From NCBI RefSeq assembly GCF_937888285.1, contig NZ_CALART010000030.1, positions 62,001-126,000 of the forward strand: DNA of 64,000 bases, written 5' to 3'. The notes under the pieces are model-generated. The model was given only the letters and a program-made list of their open reading frames with translations, was not told the origin of the DNA and searched no databases. The DNA is from an uncultured Aquimonas sp. Its GTDB lineage: Bacteria; Pseudomonadota; Gammaproteobacteria; Xanthomonadales; Xanthomonadaceae. The position numbers and the translations under genes are program-made. Below are positions 26,565 to 34,468 of this stretch, in pieces. Numbering within the stretch: position 1 is the first letter of the stretch; the number at the start of each line of letters is the position of its first letter.

Positions 26565-29500
26565 ATGCCACTGCACATCGTCCGCCGAAGCCCGCCCGTG
26601 AGCGCACTCCCCACGACGCCAGCTGCACCCACCGCGGCTCGCCACGCGGGACCCGGGCCGGAGCATCATGCCGCCCGGCCGGCCCGGTCGGATCGACCTC
26701 GCGCCCGCTGCCTGGCACGACTCATGCTGCTGGCCGCCGTGCTGCTGGCGCCCTGCGCCCTCGCGCTGGACAGTTCGAAGGAGTTCCACAACTTCGTCAG
26801 CAACACCTGGAGCATCGAAGAAGGCCTGCCGCAGATCAGCGCGCTGGCGCTGGCGCAGGACACACAGGGCTATCTGTGGGTCGGCACCCAGGCCGGCATC
26901 GCCCGCTTCGACGGCCATCGCTTCACCGCCTTCACCCCGGAAACCGCTCCGGCCCTGCCCGGCACCTACATCAATGCCCTGTTGGCCGATGACCAGGGCA
27001 CGGTCTGGGTCGGCACCTACAAGGGCATGGCGGGCTGGCGCGAGGGCGGGTTCTTCGCCGTACCGGTCGCCGGCGATGCGGCCAGCGGGCCCAACATCCA
27101 GGCGCTGGCGCGCAGCCCACAGGGCGAGGTGCTGGCGGCGGCCGGCAACACCGTTTTCAGTGTGCGCGACGACGCGCTGCACCCCCATCTGCAGCTCGAT
27201 CAACCCGCGCGTGCGCTGCTGGCCGAAGGCGTCGACCTGTGGATTGGCAGCGTCGGCGGCATCTACCTGCGCCAAGCCGATGCGGCCCCACAGTTCCAGC
27301 CCTTCCCAGATGATGCCCGCACCGCCGCGACACGCGTGCTGCTGCGCGCCAACGGCCTGCTCTGGGCCGGCACCAGCGAGGGCCTGATGGTGCTGCAGGG
27401 CGATCGCTGGCAGCGCCATCTGGGCGAGGCCGGGCTTTCGCACACGCCGATCGAAGCCATGCTGCTGGACCGCGACGGCAACCACTGGATCGCCGAGCTC
27501 GCCCATCTCACCCGGCTGCGCGCCGACGGCAGCTTCGAGCGCGTGGTGCGCGAAGGCGCCGGACTGTCGATCCGCTCGCTGTTCGAGGACCGCGAGGCCA
27601 ACCTCTGGCTGGGCAGCCAGTGGAGCGGCGTCACCCGCCTGCGCAACGGCTGGACGCGCCGCTACAACCAGCGCCAGGGCCTGCAGACCCCGTTGCTGTG
27701 GTCGGTGGCGGAAGCGCCCAACGGTGCGCTGTGGGTGGGCAGCGACTCCGGCCTGGTGCGCTTCGAGAACGGTCGATTCGAGCAGGTGGTCGAGGGCGCG
27801 GCGCTGCCGCATCCCAGCGCCTATTCGCTGCGCGCCGAGGGCGATCGGGTCTGGATCGGCACGCGCTTCGGGCTAGCGGTCCTCGAAGGCGATGCGCTCA
27901 GCACGCCGCCGCGCTTCGAGGCGCTGGCCACCCTGCAGATCAATGGCATCGTCCGCGACGGCCGCGGCCGCCTGTGGCTGGCCACCAGTGGCGGCCTGTT
28001 CCAGGACGACGGCGAACGCGTGAGGCGACTCGGCGAAGCGGAAGGCCTGGTCGACCCGCGCGTGCGCTTCGTGCTCCCGACCCAGGACGGCCGCCTGCTG
28101 GTCGGCACCCAGTCGGGCGTGTTCGAGATCCGCGAGGATCGTGCGCTTCCGTTTGCGGCCGATCTCGGCATGCCGGCCGGGCTGGACATCACCGTGCTGC
28201 ACGAGCTGGCCAACGGCGATCTGGTGGCGGGCTCGCTGGCCGAGTTGATCTACATCTTCAGCGGCGGCCGCTGGCATCTGCTGGGCAAGGCCCAGGGCAT
28301 GCCCGGCAACGCGCCCTTCTTCCTCGCCCATGACGAAACCTATCTGTGGGTCGGCGGCATCCGCGGCATCGGCCGGGTGCCGCTCAGCGACCTGCAGGCC
28401 CTGACCAGCGGCCGCAGCGACCGCGTGCGCGGCGAGATGCTGCTGAACGAACGCGGCGACCGCCGCGGCGGCCAGAAGGGCTTCTGCTGCAACGGCGCCG
28501 GCAACAGCAAGGGCCTGCAGCGTGGACGCCAGCTGTGGGCGCCGAGCCGCGACGGCCTGGTGGCGCTGGACACCCAGGACGCGCGCCTGCCGGATGCCCC
28601 ACCCACCACCCTGATCGAGCGCGTGCGCATCGACAGCGACTGGCGCGCGGTGAGCACATCACAGGCACTGGACCTGCCGTCGGCGGTACGTGACCTCGCC
28701 TTCGAGTTCACCGCGATCAGCTTCTACGAGCCGCGCAGCATCGGCTTCCGCTATCGCCTGATCGGCTACCACGAGGACTGGCGCGAAACCGACGAAGCCG
28801 GCCAGCGCGTCACCGGCTACACCAACCTGCCGGGCGGCAGCTACCGCTTCGAGGTCCAGGCCTCGACCTCCACCGGGCAGTGGAGCCCGGCGGCCACCCT
28901 CGCCTTCCGCATCGAACCCAGCTTCCGCGAGACCCGCGGCTTCATCGCCCTGGTGATCGCCGCCGTCGCCCTGCTCGGCTTCGCCGGCTACCGGCTGCAG
29001 CGGCACCGCTACCACCAGCGCGCGATGCAGCTGGAAGCCCTGGTGCAGCAGCGCACCCTGGACCTCGCCGAGGCCAACCAGCGGCTGCACGAGGCGACCC
29101 AGACCGATCCCCTGACCGGCCTGCGCAATCGCCGCTACCTGAGCGCGCAGATTCCGAAGGACATCGCCTTCTACGCGCGCGAGCTCAGCGCCCCGGCGCC
29201 GCAGCCGCGGGTGCTGGTGTTCGCGCTGGCCGACATCGACCACTTCAAGAGCATCAACGACACCCATGGCCATGCCATCGGCGACCGCGTCCTGCAGCAG
29301 TTCGCCGAGGTGCTGCTGGGCCAGGTGCGCACCGGCGACTACGTCGCGCGCTGGGGCGGCGAAGAGTTCGTTCTCGTGTTCCGGCCGATGCCCCTGGCTT
29401 TCCTGCCGGTGCTGGGCGAGCGCCTGCGCTCGGCGATCGCGGCCTTTCCCTTCGACATCGGCGCCGCCAAGCCGCTGCGCCTGACCTGCTCGATCGGCCT

Positions 29501-29795
29501 GTGCCAGTACCCGCTGCTGCCCGGCGGCAACGATGCGCTGCACTGGGAGCATCTGCTGGAGCTCGCCGATCGCGCCCTGTATCGCGTCAAGCGCGAGGGC
29601 CGCAACGGCTGGGGCGTGTACCAGGCCAGGCCCGACGTCACCGCGCAGCGCGTGTTGGCACTGCTGCGCGAGGGCGAGAGCACGCTGGAGGACAGCGCCG
29701 AGCTGCGCTTCCTGAGCGGAGGTGCGGCGCAAGCCGCGCATGCTGCCCTGGAACCCACGGCCTCGAGTGCCCATGAAGGCCGAAAGCACAGCTAG
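26565..29795 (+). CDS. Propeller / Y_Y_Y / diguanylate cyclase sensor (GGEEF with I-site)
   Basis: About 1,076 residues with the same architecture as the sensor at 12759-15836. A signal-like segment (LMLLAAVLLAPCALAL) is followed by propeller repeats (GYLWVGTQAGIARFDG, GALWVGSDSGLVRFENG), a Cys-containing insert (RRGGQKGFCCNGAGN), a Y_Y_Y domain (IGFRYRLIGYHEDW), one membrane helix (FIALVIAAVALLGFAGY), a coiled coil and a GGDEF domain. The cyclase motif is GGEEF, and an RxxD inhibitory site (RTGD) lies at the right distance before it. The start is uncertain: TTG 26559, ATG 26565, GTG 26598 and ATG 26724 share the frame. The last leaves no charged n-region, so an upstream start is more likely. 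Confidence 0.88.
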   Translation: MPLHIVRRSPPVSALPTTPAAPTAARHAGPGPEHHAARPARSDRPRARCLARLMLLAAVLLAPCALALDSSKEFHNFVSNTWSIEEGLPQISALALAQDTQGYLWVGTQAGIARFDGHRFTAFTPETAPALPGTYINALLADDQGTVWVGTYKGMAGWREGGFFAVPVAGDAASGPNIQALARSPQGEVLAAAGNTVFSVRDDALHPHLQLDQPARALLAEGVDLWIGSVGGIYLRQADAAPQFQPFPDDARTAATRVLLRANGLLWAGTSEGLMVLQGDRWQRHLGEAGLSHTPIEAMLLDRDGNHWIAELAHLTRLRADGSFERVVREGAGLSIRSLFEDREANLWLGSQWSGVTRLRNGWTRRYNQRQGLQTPLLWSVAEAPNGALWVGSDSGLVRFENGRFEQVVEGAALPHPSAYSLRAEGDRVWIGTRFGLAVLEGDALSTPPRFEALATLQINGIVRDGRGRLWLATSGGLFQDDGERVRRLGEAEGLVDPRVRFVLPTQDGRLLVGTQSGVFEIREDRALPFAADLGMPAGLDITVLHELANGDLVAGSLAELIYIFSGGRWHLLGKAQGMPGNAPFFLAHDETYLWVGGIRGIGRVPLSDLQALTSGRSDRVRGEMLLNERGDRRGGQKGFCCNGAGNSKGLQRGRQLWAPSRDGLVALDTQDARLPDAPPTTLIERVRIDSDWRAVSTSQALDLPSAVRDLAFEFTAISFYEPRSIGFRYRLIGYHEDWRETDEAGQRVTGYTNLPGGSYRFEVQASTSTGQWSPAATLAFRIEPSFRETRGFIALVIAAVALLGFAGYRLQRHRYHQRAMQLEALVQQRTLDLAEANQRLHEATQTDPLTGLRNRRYLSAQIPKDIAFYARELSAPAPQPRVLVFALADIDHFKSINDTHGHAIGDRVLQQFAEVLLGQVRTGDYVARWGGEEFVLVFRPMPLAFLPVLGERLRSAIAAFPFDIGAAKPLRLTCSIGLCQYPLLPGGNDALHWEHLLELADRALYRVKREGRNGWGVYQARPDVTAQRVLALLREGESTLEDSAELRFLSGGAAQAAHAALEPTASSAHEGRKHS

Positions 29796-29849
29796 GACAG
29801 CGGACAGCCACCTGCTGAGAGGGGCCGGCGGATCGCCGGCCCCGATGCA

Positions 29850-30137
29850 TCAAAAGCCCGCACAGGCCAGATATTCGTTGAAACACGACTCAGAGCAGGC
29901 ATCCACCGGGAACTGAGCTGGATCGTAGTAGCCGCACGAAAGCATGCAAGCTGTGTACGTCGCCCAGCAGATCTCCGACCCGGTTGCGTACGCATCCACC
30001 TCCAGGGGACTACTGGCCTTGAGCTCAACCGCTGTGGCGAAGGTGAACGTCGAGGCCGACTCCGCCTCGTGCTGTGCGGCGAAGGCGCCGGCCGAAAAGC
30101 CGAGCGCACAAACGACCGCAAGAATCAGACTCTTCAT
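29850..30137 (-). CDS. Small secreted six-cysteine protein
   Basis: A 95-residue protein with a clear signal peptide (MKSLILAVVCALGFSAGAFA) and a mature part of about 75 residues. After a Ser/Thr/Glu-rich stretch come six cysteines with mirror-symmetric spacing C-X6-C-X3-C-X12-C-X3-C-X6-C. That suggests two antiparallel helices clamped by disulfides, as in CX3C/CX3C hairpin proteins. GGAG lies 9 nt before ATG 30137, favouring it over an upstream GTG/ATG. The gene converges on the sensor gene ending at 29795. I recognise no family; a secreted peptide (toxin, signal or inhibitor) is one possibility. Confidence 0.75.
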   Translation of the reverse strand: MKSLILAVVCALGFSAGAFAAQHEAESASTFTFATAVELKASSPLEVDAYATGSEICWATYTACMLSCGYYDPAQFPVDACSESCFNEYLACAGF

Positions 30138-30320
30138 TTGAACGACTCCATTGCAGTGTGAGGAAATGGTCGTGTCGGATGGACTATCCCGCGGCACGAC
30201 CGTTTGCAATGGTGCGCAGTGGCATCGCGCCGCGGCGTGTCAGAAGCCACAGATTCGACGCAAGCCCAAGAGCCCCACGCAAGCGCCGCGACCAGTCATG
30301 ACGACGCCCGCGGCGCGGCC

Positions 30321-30713
30321 TCAGCCCAGCCGAGGCGCCACCAGCAGCCCCCACAGCCCCAGCACCGCCAGGAAGTTCAGCATGAACACCAGTCCGCGCA
30401 GACGGACATTGGCGGTGAAGATCTGCACCACGCTGTGCAGCAGGCGGCCGCCGATAAACGTCCAGGCCAGGACCATCTCAGCCGTCGAGGGCACGGGCTG
30501 CAGCAGGCAGGCGAGATGGAAGAACAGCGGCCACTCGAACTGGTTCGACAGATTGGCGCTGATCCGAGGCTCGATCACAGCGAAGGGATTGGAACCATCC
30601 GCCCGCCGTCCTATGCCCCAGACCTTGGGCGCGCGCGCCACGGTCAGCGCGGCGTACAGCAGGGCGGCCAGGGCGACGTGTGCGGCCATGGGCAGGATCA
30701 GTGCGTTCGACAT
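30321..30713 (-). CDS. MAPEG family membrane protein
   Basis: A 130-residue protein with four hydrophobic helices and the MAPEG-like pattern: first helix LPMAAHVALAALLYAALTVAR, then NLSNQFEWPLFFHLACLL and a third/fourth helix pair (MVLAWTFIGGRLLHSVVQ, LVFMLNFLAVLGLWGLLV). MAPEG proteins are membrane glutathione/eicosanoid-type enzymes in eukaryotes; bacterial members are mostly uncharacterised. Length is normal. Confidence 0.82.
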   Translation of the reverse strand: MSNALILPMAAHVALAALLYAALTVARAPKVWGIGRRADGSNPFAVIEPRISANLSNQFEWPLFFHLACLLQPVPSTAEMVLAWTFIGGRLLHSVVQIFTANVRLRGLVFMLNFLAVLGLWGLLVAPRLG

Positions 30714-30870
30714 GAGACGTCTTCTCCATCCTCGGTGGACTGTGAGGCGCGACGCGCATGCCGGGGTTCATGTACAAGAGCCCGTCGCGCGTAAACCGCC
30801 ATGTCAACGTACACCGCTGATGATGCATCCCTCGCCGCCATTGCTTCAGGACGCGCGTGACCTGCACCCC

Positions 30871-31371
30871 TCAGCAAACGTCGCCGCTTCCGCTCTGCGC
30901 AGGCGCCTCGACATCGCGAGACCAGAGCACAGCCCCGAACCAGAAGGCCGGGAACGGCCCCAGCAAGGAAGCCAGGCGCGACCAGAGCGGAACCGGGAAT
31001 TCGTAGGGCGAGAGGTAATCCAGCGCCGCCAGCGCGGATAGGACAACCGCTGCCCACTGGGCGGCCGCCTTGCCTGCGTTCGGACTGAGTCGAGCGCTCC
31101 AGTAACCGCCCGGCACCATGCAGGCGAAACCAACGACATGGGCGAAAGCAATGTAGGGGGTTGAAGCGTACGCATGTGCGTAAAGCTGATCGGTGGGCAC
31201 GCCCTGCAGGACCAGCAGCCAGAAGTAGCCGAGGCCAAGCACCGACATCACGCCAAAGTAGATGCCGTTGGCGATGGCAGCGCCCACCAACACAGCGGTG
31301 ATGCGCAAGCGTGTCGCCTGCTCGGCCAGTGGCGTGCGCGGCGCAGCGTAGGGGTTGCTGTCGGTCTGCAT
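30871..31371 (-). CDS. Four-helix hypothetical membrane protein
   Basis: A 166-residue protein starting MQTDSNPYAAP, an N-terminal Asn-Pro-Tyr motif common to several uncharacterised bacterial membrane families. Hydrophobic helices follow (ITAVLVGAAIANGIYFGVM, LGYFWLLVLQG, AFAHVVGFACMVPGGYW, AAQWAAVVLSALAAL, FPAFWFGAVLW). Function unknown. GTG 31407 would add 12 residues, but ATG 31371 gives the motif-initial start. Codons are less GC-biased than in the housekeeping genes. Confidence 0.65.
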   Translation of the reverse strand: MQTDSNPYAAPRTPLAEQATRLRITAVLVGAAIANGIYFGVMSVLGLGYFWLLVLQGVPTDQLYAHAYASTPYIAFAHVVGFACMVPGGYWSARLSPNAGKAAAQWAAVVLSALAALDYLSPYEFPVPLWSRLASLLGPFPAFWFGAVLWSRDVEAPAQSGSGDVC

Positions 31372-31466
31372 GGAAGTGCCAATCGAGAGTTCAAGTTTCG
31401 TGCGCACTCAGGGAAGAACCATCGAACGATGGCATCGACAGGGCACGCCAGCGGGATGCGGCGGCT

Positions 31467-31742
31467 CTAGTCGTCGCCATAGGCTTGACGTTCGGCCTCG
31501 ATCTCACCGCGTGTCGCGAAATCCGGCTCGGCGATGTAGAAGCTTTCAGGGCCAATCATCGCCCGCGACTGCAGGCAGCGCAGGTGACAGAAGAACGTCT
31601 GGTCCTTCCACAGGCGCTCAGCGCGATCGATACAGGCAGTCAGATGCAGCGCACAGGGATCCTGCGGTCCGGACTCGATCGGCTCAGCGCAGAAGAGGCA
31701 GACGAAAGAATCGAGCCCGATCGCAGGCTGACTTTCATTCAT
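31467..31742 (-). CDS. Small protein with probable zinc-binding cysteines
   Basis: A 91-residue protein with VCLFCAEPIE near the N-terminus and later CALHLTAC and FFCHLRCLQS, i.e. CxxC plus His/Cys pairs that could bind one or two zinc ions. No signal peptide, so probably cytoplasmic. Not recognised. ATG 31742 is preferred to GTG 31748. Confidence 0.6.
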   Translation of the reverse strand: MNESQPAIGLDSFVCLFCAEPIESGPQDPCALHLTACIDRAERLWKDQTFFCHLRCLQSRAMIGPESFYIAEPDFATRGEIEAERQAYGDD

Positions 31743-31871
31743 GGGCACGCATTCCCGGCGTCTGAAGCGTCATCGGGGCAGCCCGTCCCAAGGCCACCAC
31801 CCTTGTCCAAGTTGAATGCACCGCGCTGAACTCGCCAACGCGCAATGGAAGGCACTCGCAGACATGAGGCC

Positions 31872-33404
31872 CTAGCTCGCATAGATTGGATACGCCCCCA
31901 TGCTTCCCCAGCGCTCCACCTCGGTTCGCACATCCTGGCGCTCGCGCAAGCGCAGCCAGCGCTCGCGCATCGGCTCTTCGCCCTTGAGAACGGGTGGCTG
32001 CTTGAGATCCTGGAGCCACCGCAAGGTGCTCGATCGCTCACTGTCCGAGCGCAAGAGCTCCACTACGGCAAGCGCGGCTTCATCCTCCCTTTCGGCGAAC
32101 AACAGCGCGTGCAGATACTGCTCAGGCGCCTTGGCACGGTGCTCGCGCAGGAACTCTAGCGCCTCGGCTGCAGCTTCCGCGTCACCTCGCCTTACGCTTG
32201 CCGTGTGGCGAACGCTGGCTTGAACCATGCGACCGTAGTCACTCATCCCGTCGACTCGACCGAGCGTCGCCAACGCGTCTTGCGGCCTGTCCAAGCGGCC
32301 ATAGAGTTGAGCCAGATTCAGCACCTGGCTGGTGTTTCCCACCTGTCCATGCTCGGAGATCTCGCTGGCAAGCCTCATCTGCGCCAGCCCGTCCTCGACC
32401 CTGCCCAGGCGCAGCAGGGCCAAGGCGCGATGATTGCGAATCCAATTCTGCATGGGCTGCCCCTGGTAAGCAGGATCGCCCGCATCGATGGCCTGCAGGA
32501 TGGGCTCCGAGCGCTCCAGGATTTCCTCATGCAGCCCCATCACCAGCATGGCTTCGAACAGCTCGGTTTGCGCTTCCAAGTCGGTGGGCGCATCCGCGGC
32601 ACGATCGCGCAGCATGGCGAGCAGCTGGCTGCCCCTCACCACAGGATCCCAATGGTCCTCCTTGCCTGCCGTCAGTGGCGCGAAGCGACGGTCCATCCGC
32701 ATGGAGACAATGTCCGTGGGATGGATGACACGCGCCGCGACCGCACGCGCGGCATCCACTGCGCCCTGCTCCAGATGCATCAGAGCAAGCTGGAACCAGA
32801 AGCTGCTGGCGCTTGCGGGGGAGCGATTCCAGCCCGCGTCGAAGAAAGCCTGCAGCAGGCGGATATGTCCCTCTGACCCGCGTTCGAGCAGGTAGGCGAC
32901 GTATCCAAGCTGGCGCGCTTCCACGTGGTTCACGAGCTCTGGCCAGGAGATCGCGAAATGCCTGAGGCGCGAAGCCGCCTCGACGCCTCGCCCAAGGTCA
33001 GCCTCGGTGAATGCCAGCAGATACCAGACATAAGGCTGGTCCGCATCGAGCGCGACTGCGCCCACCAGTCGATCACGACCAAGCTCTAGCTTGCCTGCAC
33101 GCACCGCATTGCGACCCGCGGCGATCAGAACGTCATAGCGCTTGGCTTTGGGAAGGCGCTTGAAACCAGGTTCCGCAAGGATCACCGCCAGAGCAGGTTC
33201 CGCGTCAATGCCAGCCGACCTCTCGATCAATGCAAGGGTTTGATCAACCCGCCGTGGATAGTCATCTGCAGCTCCCCCTATGGGAGCAGAAGGAGCGGCC
33301 TGCCCCTCCAACTCGCCGGAAGCGCGTCCGACCGCAAATGCAGGCAGCGAGGAAAGCACGAAAGCGACCAGGAGCAAACCCGCAAGGACGAATGCGCTTC
33401 GCAT
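31872..33404 (-). CDS. Exported TPR-repeat protein
   Basis: A 510-residue protein with a signal peptide (LLLVAFVLSSLPAFA) and many helical pairs of TPR/SEL type (YVWYLLAFTEADLGRGVEAA, HRALALLRLGRVEDGLAQM, LNLAQLYGRLDRPQDALATL). AAGAGG precedes the ATG at 33404. Such proteins scaffold periplasmic complexes; the partner is unknown. Composition is more AT-containing than in flanking housekeeping DNA. Confidence 0.75.
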   Translation of the reverse strand: MRSAFVLAGLLLVAFVLSSLPAFAVGRASGELEGQAAPSAPIGGAADDYPRRVDQTLALIERSAGIDAEPALAVILAEPGFKRLPKAKRYDVLIAAGRNAVRAGKLELGRDRLVGAVALDADQPYVWYLLAFTEADLGRGVEAASRLRHFAISWPELVNHVEARQLGYVAYLLERGSEGHIRLLQAFFDAGWNRSPASASSFWFQLALMHLEQGAVDAARAVAARVIHPTDIVSMRMDRRFAPLTAGKEDHWDPVVRGSQLLAMLRDRAADAPTDLEAQTELFEAMLVMGLHEEILERSEPILQAIDAGDPAYQGQPMQNWIRNHRALALLRLGRVEDGLAQMRLASEISEHGQVGNTSQVLNLAQLYGRLDRPQDALATLGRVDGMSDYGRMVQASVRHTASVRRGDAEAAAEALEFLREHRAKAPEQYLHALLFAEREDEAALAVVELLRSDSERSSTLRWLQDLKQPPVLKGEEPMRERWLRLRERQDVRTEVERWGSMGAYPIYAS

Positions 33405-33550
33405 TGAAACCTCTTGTTCAGAAACTCATTTCAGGGGCAACTTCGAAGGCGAAGACCGATCTCGGGAATCTGCGGAGTTGCCAACGCGCGATTCAACTCC
33501 AAGCGACCTGCAACTACCGCTGACGTCACCCTGGCGGCGCGCTTTGAGGC

Positions 33551-33973
33551 TCACGTTCCAGACGACGTCAGCTTGCGATCGAACGCCACGGCCACGGGCG
33601 AAAAGTACGAGCACGCAAGAACCGCGCCCCACAGCAGGGCTGCAAGCTCAGACAACGCACTGCCCCAGGCGGACACTATCGAGGGCCCGAGTACTGGGTA
33701 CATGAAAAGACCCAACAAGGTCAGGTACGACGATAGACCGCGTGCCCATGACCTTGTCAGGAACAGTCCGATCACTCCGATAATCCAAGCGAGCAGCAGT
33801 GGAACTGCCAGTACCATGAGCACCAGATGCCCGACCAAGACGGTTTGCTGCAGATCGTGGTAGGCCCGCTCCAGCTCCTCGGGGATCGCTCCCGGCAGGA
33901 AGTCGACGCCGACACTGGCGATCAGTGCGACAAGGTGAGCTACAAGCAGGACGCGAAACGTCTTGACCGACAT
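33551..33973 (-). CDS. Hypothetical membrane protein
   Basis: A 140-residue protein with about four membrane helices (FRVLLVAHLVALIASVGV, LVGHLVLMVLAVPLLLAWIIG, YLTLLGLFMYPVLGP, ELAALLWGAVLACSYF). ATG 33973 begins MSVKTFRVLL. An in-frame upstream extension to 34021 lacks support. Not recognised. Confidence 0.62.
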   Translation of the reverse strand: MSVKTFRVLLVAHLVALIASVGVDFLPGAIPEELERAYHDLQQTVLVGHLVLMVLAVPLLLAWIIGVIGLFLTRSWARGLSSYLTLLGLFMYPVLGPSIVSAWGSALSELAALLWGAVLACSYFSPVAVAFDRKLTSSGT

Positions 33974-34401
33974 GGAAGACACTCGGATCGGGGAGGCCAC
34001 TGGAAGGCAAACGCAGAACACCTGCCCTGCGTCAGAGACGCTAAAGGCTGAACACGTCTACCGCAAGCGTGCCCGGCAGGCGCTTGCCGGACAAGCACTT
34101 CTTGACCAGAACCGAGGTGGGCCGAAGCCTCCTGGGGGCGCACATCACGCAAGCGCAGCAGCTTGCCGCGCGTCGCGCACCCGGGGTGCCTTGTCGTGCG
34201 TTGACACACACCGTGCCCCGCAGGCTCTGCAAGACATCCACCACGCGACATCTCAACGCTCCAAAGCGCGCAAGCCAATAGGCAAGGCTGAACAAAGCAG
34301 CGTTGTCGCGTCCCATGGAGGGCGCGCCGCCGGATCGAGCACGCGAGTGGCTGATCGAGCGCAACCGAACGAAGCGAAGGCGTTGCCGCGTAGCGGCCAA
34401 A
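33974..34401. other. Gene-poor stretch
   Basis: The open frames here are Arg/Cys- or Gln/Ala-rich with no family-like blocks or convincing ribosome sites, so no gene is called. It lies between two minus-strand genes and ends at the terminator-like hairpin 34402-34426. Confidence 0.5.
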
Positions 34402-34426
34402 CGAGTCCGGACACGTGCCGGACTCG
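34402..34426 (-). terminator. Hairpin terminator after beta-helix gene
   Basis: A perfect 9-bp stem (CGAGTCCGG/CCGGACTCG) with a 7-nt loop. On the minus strand it is followed by TTTGG and lies 43 bp after the beta-helix gene stop. Confidence 0.6.
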
Positions 34427-34468
34427 CGATCACGGATCAAGGCGAGGACGGAGTTGATCAGGGTTTGG

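Noticed and set aside
34041..34433. 130-codon Arg/Cys-rich minus-strand frame
   Set aside because: No ribosome site or family blocks, and it includes the terminator hairpin. Left as a gene-poor stretch.
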